The notes under the pieces were generated by a model. It was not told the DNA's origin and made no database searches. It saw nothing but the letters and a program-made list of their open reading frames with translations. Shown here piece by piece: positions 1 to 7,884 of a stretch of DNA of 64,000 nucleotides. The position numbers and the translations under genes were made by a program. The stretch spans positions 1 through 64,000 of the forward strand of contig JBNAWC010000001.1 of assembly GCA_049700035.1 (NCBI GenBank). The letters are read 5' to 3'. Source of the stretch: JAVZLQ01 sp049700035 (lineage in GTDB: Archaea > Thermoproteota > Bathyarchaeia > Bathyarchaeales > Bathycorpusculaceae). Each line of letters opens with the position of its first letter. The first letter of the stretch is position 1.

Positions 1-233
1 AGTTTGTAGATTTGGGTTTCTTTGCTTGCTTCTCCTTCAAAGGAGAGTCGCACATAAATGTCTGGTGGCACTTTTATGCTTTCGGCGGCGTCAAGCGAGT
101 TTTCTACGAGTTCTCTTATTGCCGCGAATATGGCTCTTGATGGGTTTGTGAAGCCCGCTATGTCTCTGTTTCGGTAAAAGAAGTCTGAAGCGCTGATTTC
201 TTCGAAGGTTACTTGAGCCACGTTGAGCTTCAC
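1..233 (-). CDS. top6B: DNA topoisomerase VI subunit B, N-terminal part
   Basis: ATPase subunit of the type IIB topoisomerase that relaxes and decatenates DNA. The visible N-terminus reads FFYRNRDIAGF, then TNPSRAIFAAIRELVENSLDA, the GHKL ATPase Bergerat N-box (E and N of ELVENSLDA bind Mg-ATP). The gene leaves the window at its 3' side. I chose the GTG at 233 because it leaves 18 residues before the FF motif, as usual in the family, and a TATA-like box (near 256-264, minus strand) lies about 26 nt upstream, suggesting a leaderless start. An earlier in-frame GTG at 275 is possible. It follows the cytidine deaminase on the same strand. Subunit A is not in view. Confidence 0.9.
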   Translation of the reverse strand, partial: MKLNVAQVTFEEISASDFFYRNRDIAGFTNPSRAIFAAIRELVENSLDAAESIKVPPDIYVRLSFEGEASKETQIYK

Positions 234-309
234 CAACGCGTTTGCTGCTTTTCTAGGATAATGTTTTGCCCACACTTTAATTTAACTACGCTCAAACGGC
301 TTTTCTCAC

Positions 310-744
310 CTATCTTTTGAAGGGAGAAGGCAGCAACTCCTCAAGAGTCTTTACTTTAACGGTTTCAAACAAGACTTCGCCGTTTTCCACTTTTGCTGTG
401 ACAATTTTAATTTTGGGTTTTTCGGCAAAATCTGAAATGTACTGTAAACAAGCGCCGCATGGTTTTGGGTCTTCGCTGCTCTCCTTTTCCATAACTAGCG
501 CTACTGCCTTAATCCTCCTATTTCCATGCAATACAGCATGGTTGACGGCGCATCTTTCAGCGCATATGCCAAGCCCAGAAACCCAACTCTCAACATTACA
601 TCCATCATAAATTTCGCCGTCTTCTCCAAGCACAGCGGCGCCAACCTTAAAGCCCCAAAGCACATAAGCATTGCAAAGCGCTTTTGCAGTAGCCTCCAGA
701 AGCATTTTTTCCTCTTTTCCAACACTCGCCATAAATTCACTCAC
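310..744 (-). CDS. cdd: cytidine deaminase
   Basis: Hydrolytic deamination of cytidine or deoxycytidine to uridine in pyrimidine salvage. The 144-residue protein has the small tetrameric CDA layout: FKVGAAVL, then CNVES, the zinc and proton-shuttle motif CAERCAV, and PCGACLQY supplying the other two zinc cysteines. This is the three-cysteine bacterial/archaeal homotetramer type. The start overlaps the abce1 stop by 4 nt, so the two are co-transcribed. Met5 is an alternative start. Identity is secure; substrate range beyond cytidine is not visible. Confidence 0.92.
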   Translation of the reverse strand: MSEFMASVGKEEKMLLEATAKALCNAYVLWGFKVGAAVLGEDGEIYDGCNVESWVSGLGICAERCAVNHAVLHGNRRIKAVALVMEKESSEDPKPCGACLQYISDFAEKPKIKIVTAKVENGEVLFETVKVKTLEELLPSPFKR

Positions 745-2531
745 TCTTTATCCAGTGAACGAATGTAATAGTATTCTCCAATCTCCTTTTGAAACTTATC
801 AAGCTTTGAACCTTCCTTATTAACCCTAGGTCTCCTAGTCATCGGGTCTCTTCGGAAAGTGACGCCCATCTCCTTTAAGAACATGTTCATTCCATCCCTT
901 AGGGTTGTGGGCGAATTTGCAAAGCCTTTGGCTCCTGGTTCTCCAGTGAACACCATGAGGCGGTCTGCAATGAAGTCTTGGGCTACAACGTCGTGTTCGA
1001 CGACGAAGGCTGTTGCGTTGTAGTTTTCAATGACTCTTCTGACAGCTCTAGCCATGTTCAGCCTTTCTTCAACGTCCAAGTATGCGCTTGGCTCGTCGAG
1101 CAGATAAAGCTCCGCTTGCCTTGATAGGCATGTGGCAATGGCCACCTTTTGCAGTTCGCCTCCGCTTAGCTCGTTCACTTTTCTGTCGAAGAGGAAATCC
1201 AGTTTTAAGGGGTTGATTATTTCGGTTCTGTACCAGCTTGAAGTGAAGTTCTCCTTCGCCACGCTCATTAGCAGTTCTTGGACTGTTCCCTCATATTCGG
1301 CGGATATATACTGCGGTTTGTAGCTTACCTTAAGCGTGTCGAACTTTTCGCCATCATCAGCCTCTTCGATTCCAGCGAGAATCTTGACGAATGTTGTCTT
1401 GCCTATGCCGTTCGGTCCCAGAATTCCGATTATTTCTCCGCGTTTCGCTTCGCCAGCGTCTGCAACAAGCTTAAACCCCTCGTAAGTCTTTTCGATTTTG
1501 TCCCATTTCAACATTGTTTCGCCAACGCCAAAACTTACAGTCGGCGGCTTCTCATGGAAAATTATCGACTCTTTTCTGAAGCGGACATTCTCGTCTGGAA
1601 TATAACCCTGCAAGTAAATGTTTATGCCAACCCTCACGCCGTGAACATTTGAGACTACGCCGTAAACACCTGGTTCACCGTAAAAGATGCATATTTGGTC
1701 TGAAAGGTAATCGATTACGGCGAGGTCGTGTTCCGCAACAATTATCGTTTTTCCATCGTCTTTTAGGCTTCTTATGGCTTTTGCAACTTCAAGCCTCTGC
1801 TTCACATCCAAGTAGCTTGAAGGCTCGTCAAAAAGGTAAACGTCTGCCTCTCGGCATATTGCCGCGGCAACAGCCACCCGCTGGAGTTCGCCTCCGCTTA
1901 AAACTTCAAGTGGACGGTTCCAAAGCGGTTTAAGTTCAAGCTGTTCAGCTAATCGTGCCATCCTTCCCCTTTCATCCACTTTTTCTAGGAGTTCTCCAAC
2001 GTTGCCAGAAACAGCCCTCGGAATTTTATCCACATACTGCGGCTTATGCACGACCTTAAGTTTTCCATCAGCCATCTTTGCAAAATAATCTTGAAGCGTT
2101 GAACCCCTAAAATGCTTGATTATTTCCTCCCAACTCGGCGGTTCCGCATATCTTCCAAGGTTCAGCTTAACCTCGCCAGAAAGAATCTTAAGCGTTGTTG
2201 TTTTGCCGATGCCGTTCTGTCCAAGCAGTCCCAGAACCACACCTTCAGAGGGCGTTGGCAGCCTATAAAGTTTGAATGTGTTTTCTCCGAAACGGTGGCT
2301 GCAGTCCTTTTCTAACTCATCTGGGAGGTTGACTATTGATATAGCCTTAAACGGGCATTTTTTTACGCAGATTCCGCATCCAGTGCATAGCGACTCCACA
2401 ATCACTGGCTTTTCGTTTTCAAATTTTATTGCTTCTACGTGGCTTCTAACTATTGGGCAGAAGCGATGGCATAGTCTACCGCAACGTTTTGGCTTACATT
2501 TATCTGCGTCTAACACTGCTACCCGCGTCAT
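741..2531 (-). CDS. abce1: ribosome recycling/biogenesis ATPase ABCE1 (Rli1)
   Basis: Twin-ATPase that splits ribosomes after termination and acts in initiation and biogenesis. The N-terminus carries two ferredoxin-like cysteine clusters (CKPKRCGRLC with later C, then CTGCGICVKKCP), followed by two ABC domains with Walker A GQNGIGKTT near residue 105 and GPNGIGKTT near 375, and signatures VLSGGELQRVA and ELSGGELQKVA. At 596 residues it is full length. I start at ATG 2531 rather than GTG 2558 because a TATA box (TTTATA, around 2568-2575 minus) lies only about 10 nt before 2558; MTRVAVLDADKC is also the family N-terminus. No Shine-Dalgarno is visible. First gene of the abce1-cdd-top6B string. 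Confidence 0.96.
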   Translation of the reverse strand: MTRVAVLDADKCKPKRCGRLCHRFCPIVRSHVEAIKFENEKPVIVESLCTGCGICVKKCPFKAISIVNLPDELEKDCSHRFGENTFKLYRLPTPSEGVVLGLLGQNGIGKTTTLKILSGEVKLNLGRYAEPPSWEEIIKHFRGSTLQDYFAKMADGKLKVVHKPQYVDKIPRAVSGNVGELLEKVDERGRMARLAEQLELKPLWNRPLEVLSGGELQRVAVAAAICREADVYLFDEPSSYLDVKQRLEVAKAIRSLKDDGKTIIVAEHDLAVIDYLSDQICIFYGEPGVYGVVSNVHGVRVGINIYLQGYIPDENVRFRKESIIFHEKPPTVSFGVGETMLKWDKIEKTYEGFKLVADAGEAKRGEIIGILGPNGIGKTTFVKILAGIEEADDGEKFDTLKVSYKPQYISAEYEGTVQELLMSVAKENFTSSWYRTEIINPLKLDFLFDRKVNELSGGELQKVAIATCLSRQAELYLLDEPSAYLDVEERLNMARAVRRVIENYNATAFVVEHDVVAQDFIADRLMVFTGEPGAKGFANSPTTLRDGMNMFLKEMGVTFRRDPMTRRPRVNKEGSKLDKFQKEIGEYYYIRSLDKE

Positions 2532-2611
2532 TGTAGACTCGAAATTGAAGGAAACCACTTGTTGGTTATAAATATGTGCCCAAAAACAGCCGAAATCAAA
2601 ATGAAATTTGA

Positions 2612-2658
2612 CGAAAGAAAAAGCAAAATTGTTTGAGAGTGTAAGCCTAAAAGCTTAC
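2612..2658 (-). terminator. hairpin plus T-rich terminator after the micropeptide
   Basis: Directly after the micropeptide stop, GTAAGC and GCTTAC form a perfect 6-bp stem with a 6-nt loop (2641-2658). Reading on the minus strand this is followed by a T-rich tract (TTTTGCTTTTTC). Archaeal termination mainly needs the U tract; the hairpin may protect the 3' end. Confidence 0.55.
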
Positions 2659-2729
2659 CATTCTTCCTCTTCCCACTCTTCCTCTTCTTCCCACTCTTCC
2701 TCTTCCCAGTCTTCCTCTTCTTCGCGCAT
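2655..2729 (-). CDS. 24-residue Glu/Trp-repeat acidic micropeptide
   Basis: An ATG at 2729 opens a 24-codon frame made of M-R, a short acid run with one Asp, and four single Trp residues each separated by four or five Glu, ending in Trp before TAA. A strong ribosome binding site GGGAGGTG lies 7-9 nt upstream, a TATA-like CTTAAAA element is further upstream, and a perfect 6-bp hairpin plus T-rich tract follows the stop at once. These signals support a real transcription and translation unit. The basic Lys/Arg frame on the same strand begins upstream of the binding site and is a poorer candidate. Function unknown; such a peptide could bind a cationic partner (inference). I know no named family. 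Confidence 0.6.
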   Translation of the reverse strand: MREEEEDWEEEEWEEEEEWEEEEW

Positions 2730-2848
2730 TCCTTTTTCACCTCCCAAACTTTTGTCGGTGCGTAGTGAAGCACCACAACAACATTTTAAGCATTTTTCTT
2801 CGGCAACTGTCGATAAACACATGGTTAAAACGAAATTTCACATGCAAC

Positions 2849-3817
2849 TTACAAACTTTCTTTAACTATTTTCGCAGTTAACGAAGCCACTGGCTCTGGA
2901 GTTTCCATTGTGGCGTAAGCCCAGCAGAGATTCGGAGAATTATGTGCAGCGCCAAACCTGCCGTGAACGTCAACGGCAATCAAACCCATATGATTGTAAA
3001 CGCTTGTTATTCTCGTGTTGACAAGTTTTATGGCAGTTTCAACAGCTTCCTGCGCTGTTTTGCCGCTTTCCATGTAGTTGCAGACAGTTTTTGCAAGAAC
3101 AAGCCTTATAGCTACTTCGCCCACACCTGTGGCTGAGCAAGCTCCAGAGTTGTTGTCCGCGTAAGTGCCGCATCCAATTGACGGCGAGTCTCCAATTCTT
3201 CCAGGGAGCTTAAGTGGAAAGCCTCCAGTGGAAGTTGCGGCTGCGACATTGCCATTCTTGTCTAGGGCGACAGCCCCAACGGTTTCAAGTTTAAAAATTT
3301 CTGGAAAGTTCTTTACAAGCTCATGGAGCTTTGGCAACTCGTATTTTCCTTCAAGCAAAGCCTTCTTATAAGCCTCATAATACTTTAGCCTAAGCTCAGT
3401 TAGCGGGTTTCTCCTCTCAAGGTTGTAAGCGTTCGCAAGCATTTCGGCGCCCTTGCCAACCACAAAAACGTGGTCTGTTTTCTCCATAACTATCCTTGCC
3501 AAGCGAACAGGATTCCTAATATCCCTCAAAAGTCCAGCGGCGCCAGCGCCTAGAGTTTTTCCATCCATAACAGAGGCTTCCATCTCAATTTCCCGTTCAA
3601 TATTCAAGCCTGAACCGTAACCCGCATTAAATGAACCGTCATCCTCCAAAACAGCAACAGCCTCGACAACACTATCAACAGCGCTCCCGCCACCATCCAA
3701 AATGTCAAAACCAATTTTAGCCGCACGCTTAACGCCTTCCAATCCAGCCTGGCTGCGTTCAGGATGCCAAGTTCCAGCGCCGCCGTGAACAACAATTACG
3801 GGTTTAGATGCTTTCAA
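2849..3817 (-). CDS. isoaspartyl peptidase / plant-type L-asparaginase (Ntn hydrolase)
   Basis: Ntn-hydrolase that self-cleaves and hydrolyses beta-aspartyl peptides or L-asparagine. Motifs: VVHGGAGTW at the N-terminus, GSAVDSVVEAV, FNAGYGSGLN, then ETVGAVALD where Thr179 becomes the nucleophile after autocleavage, and the substrate loop GDSPSIGCGTYAD followed by SATGVGE. Length of 322 residues is normal. The start is TTG at 3817, with GGGGAGGA about 12 nt upstream. Monocistronic; it sits between the micropeptide unit and the THUMP gene. Whether the main substrate is isoaspartyl peptide (protein repair) or asparagine cannot be told from sequence. Confidence 0.9.
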   Translation of the reverse strand: MKASKPVIVVHGGAGTWHPERSQAGLEGVKRAAKIGFDILDGGGSAVDSVVEAVAVLEDDGSFNAGYGSGLNIEREIEMEASVMDGKTLGAGAAGLLRDIRNPVRLARIVMEKTDHVFVVGKGAEMLANAYNLERRNPLTELRLKYYEAYKKALLEGKYELPKLHELVKNFPEIFKLETVGAVALDKNGNVAAATSTGGFPLKLPGRIGDSPSIGCGTYADNNSGACSATGVGEVAIRLVLAKTVCNYMESGKTAQEAVETAIKLVNTRITSVYNHMGLIAVDVHGRFGAAHNSPNLCWAYATMETPEPVASLTAKIVKESL

Positions 3818-3932
3818 CGCGCGTCCATCCTCCCCTCGCTTTTAGAACAAGTGCAATTGCGCCCCGCAGATTTAAGGTTAACGTCTAGCAAATTCAAAAC
3901 AGATAAATCTTTGCGATGGATATTTATCTTTT

Positions 3933-3997
3933 GGGATGATGTGAGGCGACGGCTAAGAGCCATAGGCTGTGAAAAAGCCACTAACCTGCGCTGACCT
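3933..3997 (+). ncRNA. possible C/D box guide sRNA
   Basis: This non-coding stretch has ATGATGT (6 of 7 to the C box RTGATGA) at 3936-3942 and CTGA (D box) at 3991-3994, about 48 nt apart, the right size for an archaeal C/D sRNA. GG before the C box and CC after the D box could close a short stem. Internal boxes are weak: CTAA at 3953 as D' and TGTGAAA near 3968 as C'. No target was verified. It could equally be upstream leader of the next gene. Confidence 0.28.
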
Positions 3998-4059
3998 CTA
4001 TTTAAATTAGCGAAAATCATAATAAAATTGTGTTTTGACTTATATTTTGGGGCGGTTTC

Positions 4060-4584
4060 ATGATTAGGGACTTCAACCTTTTGGTTACAACTTCAAGGGG
4101 CAATGAGGATGCGTGTTGTTCTGAGCTTTGGTATCTTCTCGGCGAAATAGGTGATTCAGCGCCTGTTATTGACAAGACGGGTGTTGCTGGTTTAGTTGCT
4201 GTGAAAACTGTTTTGAACCCGTTTGAGGCTGTGGAAAAACTGCGGAAAATATTACGTGAACGCCCATACGAGTTCCGTTATACGCTTAGGGTTATTCCAA
4301 TCGAAAAGGTTGTTCGCACTGACCTTGGCGAAATCCAGCGGACAGCCACAGAGTTAAGCTCAAAAATCGGCGAGAACGAAACTTTTCGTGTTACCGTGGA
4401 AAAGCGTTTTACAGAAACTTCAACACGCGACATTATCGAGGCGGCTGCGGCGAACATTGAACGGAAAGTGGACTTGAACAAGCCTGACAAAATACTTTTG
4501 GTTGAGGTTGTTGGAGGTTTAACTGGAATGTCTGTAATAAAGCCAGATGATATTTTAGCCGTCATCAAAGAGAAGATTTTATAA
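4060..4584 (+). CDS. THUMP domain protein (Tan1/THUMPD1-like)
   Basis: A 174-residue protein beginning FNLLVTTSRGNEDACCSEL, the typical start of Tan1/THUMPD1 proteins, with a THUMP core (RYTLRVIPIEKVVRT, ETFRVTVEKRFTETSTRDIIE, and the C-terminal LLVEVVGGLTGMSVI). THUMP binds the tRNA acceptor end. Eukaryotic Tan1 assists acetylation of cytidine-12 in tRNA; that role is inferred here. No methyltransferase or other catalytic domain is attached. It is convergent with the Cgi121 gene, only 3 nt apart. A TATA-like ACTTATATT is about 20 nt before the ATG. Confidence 0.8.
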   Translation: MIRDFNLLVTTSRGNEDACCSELWYLLGEIGDSAPVIDKTGVAGLVAVKTVLNPFEAVEKLRKILRERPYEFRYTLRVIPIEKVVRTDLGEIQRTATELSSKIGENETFRVTVEKRFTETSTRDIIEAAAANIERKVDLNKPDKILLVEVVGGLTGMSVIKPDDILAVIKEKIL

Positions 4585-4587
4585 GCG

Positions 4588-5151
4588 CTAAACTTGTGTT
4601 GCTAAAAGCGCCATACGCTCCATCACAATATCCGCTAAAGCCTTCTTCAAGTCGTCCTTCTCCATAACAGCTTCAAGCTCCAAGTCTGAAATTCCAAAGA
4701 TTTCTCGGATGCCCCCAATTTTCTCTTCCGTTAACGCAAGAACTTTGTCGTCTCTCTTTGCCTTGGCAACGCGCACAACCATGTTCAAAGCAGACTTTAA
4801 GGTTTCTGGTTTGTCGCCTATAATTGCCAGCGCTACTTCAGTAGTTTTAGGTTTGATTCCAACATTTTTCAACGATTTTTTTATTTGGCGCTGTGCTGAA
4901 GCATACAACAGTGTTTCCATAGCCAAGCTTTTAGAGACGTTACGCTTGTTTTTGAAGGCTGTCAACGCGTTTAAAACTGCAAAGTAAATGTGCTGCCAAC
5001 CAGCAACAACGTGTGCATCAAAAAATTGGATTTCCACGCCTAGGCTTTCTCTGCTGAATTTTTTTAGGAACTTATCTGTCTCCCTAATCTTTATGCCTTT
5101 CAAACCAGCAATCAGCACGTATTTTCCGAATTCTTCTATGCGTTTTAGCAT
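4588..5151 (-). CDS. cgi121: KEOPS complex subunit Cgi121
   Basis: Tail subunit of the KEOPS/EKC complex that makes N6-threonylcarbamoyl-adenosine in tRNA; Cgi121 binds Bud32 and recruits the tRNA 3' end. The 187-residue sequence has the family pattern FDAHVVAGWQHIYFAVLNALTAF then SKSLAMETLLYASAQRQIKKSLKNVGI. It overlaps the preceding phosphoribosyltransferase by 7 nt, with GGAAG before the ATG. Pcc1 (51312-51575) and Sua5 (13329-14387) of the same pathway are elsewhere in the window; Kae1 and Bud32 are not seen. Confidence 0.85.
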   Translation of the reverse strand: MLKRIEEFGKYVLIAGLKGIKIRETDKFLKKFSRESLGVEIQFFDAHVVAGWQHIYFAVLNALTAFKNKRNVSKSLAMETLLYASAQRQIKKSLKNVGIKPKTTEVALAIIGDKPETLKSALNMVVRVAKAKRDDKVLALTEEKIGGIREIFGISDLELEAVMEKDDLKKALADIVMERMALLATQV

Positions 5152-5741
5152 TTTTCTTCCCTAAGCGCTTCCTTCAAAAACTTCTTAACAAGCTTTTTCT
5201 GTGCTCCAGCCTCGATAAGCTTTGCAATTTCGCCTTCTATAGGCTTTCCCGTTTCCTTGCATTTCTTGACAATTTTCTTAACTGTCTCCTTTGTTTCCCA
5301 TGGAAAGACAACCCAGCACCGCGTTTCCCTCTCATAATAGTCTGGTTTCACCATACTCCAGGGCTTGTAATAAACCGTGGCAATTTTAACTTCCACTGCG
5401 CCCCTCGCCACCAAATGCTCCTCAACAACCTTCAAACTTTTACCCGTATCCGCAATTTCATCAACAACAAGCACCCTTTTGCCCGCAACATCCACGGAAA
5501 CAGGCTGCGTCAAAACAGGCTCGCCCTTCGTTTCAGCCACACCCAAATAGAACTCGGCTCTTACATTGGCGATGTTCGGATTATCCAAAAGGTCTGATAG
5601 AACTCTGGCTGGCGGCCAACCTCCACGTGATACGCCTACAATTACGTCTGGCTTGAATCCGTCTTTCCTTATTTTTTCAGCCAAGTTCAGCAGCATTTTG
5701 TATACTAGGTTCCATGTTGGAACTTCAAATTCCACATCCAA
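5145..5741 (-). CDS. purine-type phosphoribosyltransferase
   Basis: Type I PRT-fold enzyme, likely for hypoxanthine, guanine or xanthine salvage with PRPP. It shows VIVGVSRGGWPPARVLSDLL (the ring-positioning loop) and the PRPP motif VLVVDEIADTGKSL. The later YYKPWSMVKPDYYERET and WVVFPWE resemble XGPRT/HPRT-like proteins of archaea, with the Trp-containing base pocket. There is a C-terminal extension of about 50 Lys-rich residues. 198 residues; GGAG 13 nt before the ATG. First gene of a two-gene operon with cgi121. Exact base not determined. Confidence 0.8.
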   Translation of the reverse strand: MDVEFEVPTWNLVYKMLLNLAEKIRKDGFKPDVIVGVSRGGWPPARVLSDLLDNPNIANVRAEFYLGVAETKGEPVLTQPVSVDVAGKRVLVVDEIADTGKSLKVVEEHLVARGAVEVKIATVYYKPWSMVKPDYYERETRCWVVFPWETKETVKKIVKKCKETGKPIEGEIAKLIEAGAQKKLVKKFLKEALREEKC

Positions 5742-5794
5742 GCTATTTTTCTCCTGAATGCCTAGCGCATTTTGGCTTGTTCTGTTTGAGAGTG

Positions 5795-5823
5795 TTTAAA
5801 AATAAAAAATTTGGGATTTAAAA
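5795..5823 (-). terminator. T-rich terminator of the secreted protein gene
   Basis: Immediately after the stop at 5832 the minus strand reads TTTAAATCCCAAATTTTTTATTTTTAAA, a typical archaeal oligo-U terminator without a strong hairpin. It runs into a 13-nt sequence (5783-5795) that is also present at 2630-2642 beside another terminator. Confidence 0.5.
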
Positions 5824-5831
5824 GCAGTAGT

Positions 5832-6797
5832 TTATGATTGTGCTGGTGCTTTTGGTTTTCTCCACGCATACACGATTGCTGCAACGCCAAAGAACATGAA
5901 GCCCAAACCGAAGATTGCAAGCGCCACGGCGTTAATAACCATGGCTTGTGCAAGCGCGTTTGCCTCAATCAATCTTGCTGTGGCATTTGCGTTTATCGAG
6001 TTTGCTTCTGCTTGCATCGCATCTGCTTCAGCCTTATCTTTATTCAACTTGTTTTCGTCGTATTCCGCTTTGATGCCTATGTAAACCGTCCATGCTTGCT
6101 TTATCAAGTCTATTGCCATTTGACAGTGCTGTAGTGAAGCGTTAAAATCGCCTTGCGTATAATAGTATTGTGCAGTGTTTGACTCTGTTTCCGCTTGAAT
6201 ATATAGACTGAAGGATTCAGCATAATCATCAACATAAGTGCTTACAGTGCTCCTTATGAGCGAGTATTCCCAAGAAGCTTGCGCAGCATCATATTGCGTT
6301 TGTGTTAAAACCGCGAATCGGTCACCATCATAAGTCCATGAGCCTTTTACGGTTGCTGGCGTACCCCCGCTTACAGTTGTGTATTCATATTCTATGTAGA
6401 TTCTGTATCTGTGAGTGAAGAGGTTCGAAGCGGTTGTAGTCGACTCTGTTGTGCCGTTAATGGTGAACAAGTATTCGTCATTGTATTTGATGAAAACGTT
6501 TGTCGTTGTGTTGTAGAATTTGTTCCAGTCAAACCAAACAGCAATGTTCTTAACGGTTATGTCCATCGGATGTCCAGTTGTGTTAGTTACAGTGTTCCTA
6601 ACCCAAACGTTAAATATCCATGTTGTGTTTTCAATGTATGCTATGTCGACGCTGCCTAGAATTGGGTCTAACCTGCTTTTCCACACTGGTTTTATCCATG
6701 TTGGGGAGCCAACTATGCCTGCGCTTGCTGGTGCAACAAAGGAAATGCACAATATCATTGCCAGTAAGACTGCTATTGCTGCGTATGATTTTTTCAT
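5832..6797 (-). CDS. secreted, membrane-anchored surface protein of unknown function
   Basis: I do not recognise a family. The 321-residue protein starts with a classic Sec signal peptide (KK, then AAIAVLLAMILCISFVAPASA), followed by a beta-rich region crowded with N-x-T/S sequons (many NTT and NGT between residues 55 and 120). Next is a helical segment rich in Ala, Glu and Asn (about 240-280, possible coiled coil), then one transmembrane helix near 285-310 ending in RKPKAPAQS. It is therefore a type I cell-surface protein, probably N-glycosylated by the AglB encoded at 24995. SD AAGGTGA and an own TATA box precede it; monocistronic. Confidence 0.75.
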   Translation of the reverse strand: MKKSYAAIAVLLAMILCISFVAPASAGIVGSPTWIKPVWKSRLDPILGSVDIAYIENTTWIFNVWVRNTVTNTTGHPMDITVKNIAVWFDWNKFYNTTTNVFIKYNDEYLFTINGTTESTTTASNLFTHRYRIYIEYEYTTVSGGTPATVKGSWTYDGDRFAVLTQTQYDAAQASWEYSLIRSTVSTYVDDYAESFSLYIQAETESNTAQYYYTQGDFNASLQHCQMAIDLIKQAWTVYIGIKAEYDENKLNKDKAEADAMQAEANSINANATARLIEANALAQAMVINAVALAIFGLGFMFFGVAAIVYAWRKPKAPAQS

Positions 6798-6833
6798 TAA
6801 ATCACCTTAGAACGTAAGTTTCTAATTATAGGC

Positions 6834-6843
6834 GATATATAAT
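6834..6843 (-). promoter_or_regulatory. TATA box of the surface protein gene
   Basis: On the minus strand ATTATATATC lies 36-46 nt before the ATG at 6797, giving a predicted start of transcription about 10-15 nt before the AAGGTGA ribosome binding site. Confidence 0.45.
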
Positions 6844-6963
6844 TTTCGGAACACGTGTAGGCGCTAACCTTAAAAGTGCAGAGGAAAATGTTTTCTTTCT
6901 CCGAAATACACTTATCTCATCCGCTGTATCTAAAGCGTTTACGATTAGAAGGAGAGTTTAGAA

Positions 6964-7884
6964 ATGGTTTACGTAATAGAATGCGTGCCGAACTTCAGCA
7001 CATCCGACCCGAAAGTTGTTGAGTCAATAATCAATGAGATTAGGAGTACCCGCAACGCCTTTCTTTTGGACTACACGTTTGACGACTATTATAATCGGCT
7101 TGTGGTCTCTTTTGTCGGCGACAAAAAATCTGTGCTCGAAGCCGCCCTAAAAGCCTCTTTTAAAGCAATAGAGCTTATTGACATGCGTAAGCATAAGGGG
7201 CAGCACCCGCGAATAGGCGCTGTGGACGTTGTTCCATTCATACCAATAAGAAATGCTACAATGGAAGAATGCGTCCAGCTTGCAAGGAAATTCGGAGAAA
7301 CGCTAGCCAAAAAATGTAATGTACCCGTATACCTTTATGGCGAAGCTGCAACAAGCCCCGAAAGAAAGGATTTAGATTGGATTCGCAAAGGCGAATATGA
7401 ACGGCTTTCCGAAATGATTGCTAAGCCCGAGCGGAAACCAGATTTTGGCCCAGCAGCAGCTCATCCTACGGCTGGCGCTACGATTACTGGTGCGAGGAAG
7501 GTTATGGCTGGGTTTAACGTTAACCTTGGCACTTCAGATTTAAGCGTCGCCAAAAAGATTGCCAAGGCTTTGCATGCGAAAAAGGGTGGTTTTTCAACTG
7601 TTAAGGCTATGGCTGCTTACATTCCAGAAAAAAACATTACGCAGATTGGGATGAGCATATCTGATTTTGAGAAAACCCCTCTTTACCGCGTTTTTGAAAT
7701 GATTAGGGTTGAATGTGAACGCTATAATGTTCCAATAGCGGGTTCGGAATTTTGCGGCATGGCGCCTTTGAAGGCGCTTATCGACGTTGCCGCGTACTAC
7801 TTGAAAATTGACAATTTGTCTGAAGATAGAGTTTTAGAGATGGCGGTTTACAAGGCTATGGAGAAAGGCGGTGCATTTGAGTAA
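6964..7884 (+). CDS. ftcD: glutamate formimidoyltransferase
   Basis: Transfers the formimino group of N-formimino-glutamate to tetrahydrofolate in histidine breakdown (or to a tetrahydropterin in archaea). Family hallmarks: VIECVPNFSTSDPKVVE at the N-terminus, then the HKGQHPRIGAVDVVPFIPI substrate loop, and VYLYGEAA. At 306 residues it is the stand-alone transferase without the cyclodeaminase domain found in animals. A good SD (AAGGAGAG) lies 9 nt before the ATG. Its end overlaps hutI by 14 nt, so they form an operon. Confidence 0.93.
   Translation: MVYVIECVPNFSTSDPKVVESIINEIRSTRNAFLLDYTFDDYYNRLVVSFVGDKKSVLEAALKASFKAIELIDMRKHKGQHPRIGAVDVVPFIPIRNATMEECVQLARKFGETLAKKCNVPVYLYGEAATSPERKDLDWIRKGEYERLSEMIAKPERKPDFGPAAAHPTAGATITGARKVMAGFNVNLGTSDLSVAKKIAKALHAKKGGFSTVKAMAAYIPEKNITQIGMSISDFEKTPLYRVFEMIRVECERYNVPIAGSEFCGMAPLKALIDVAAYYLKIDNLSEDRVLEMAVYKAMEKGGAFE

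Noticed and set aside
2528..2776. Lys/Arg-rich 82-residue frame over the repeat region
   Set aside because: It starts before the ribosome binding site, has no site of its own and runs over the hairpin and terminator into abce1; the Trp/Glu frame fits the signals.
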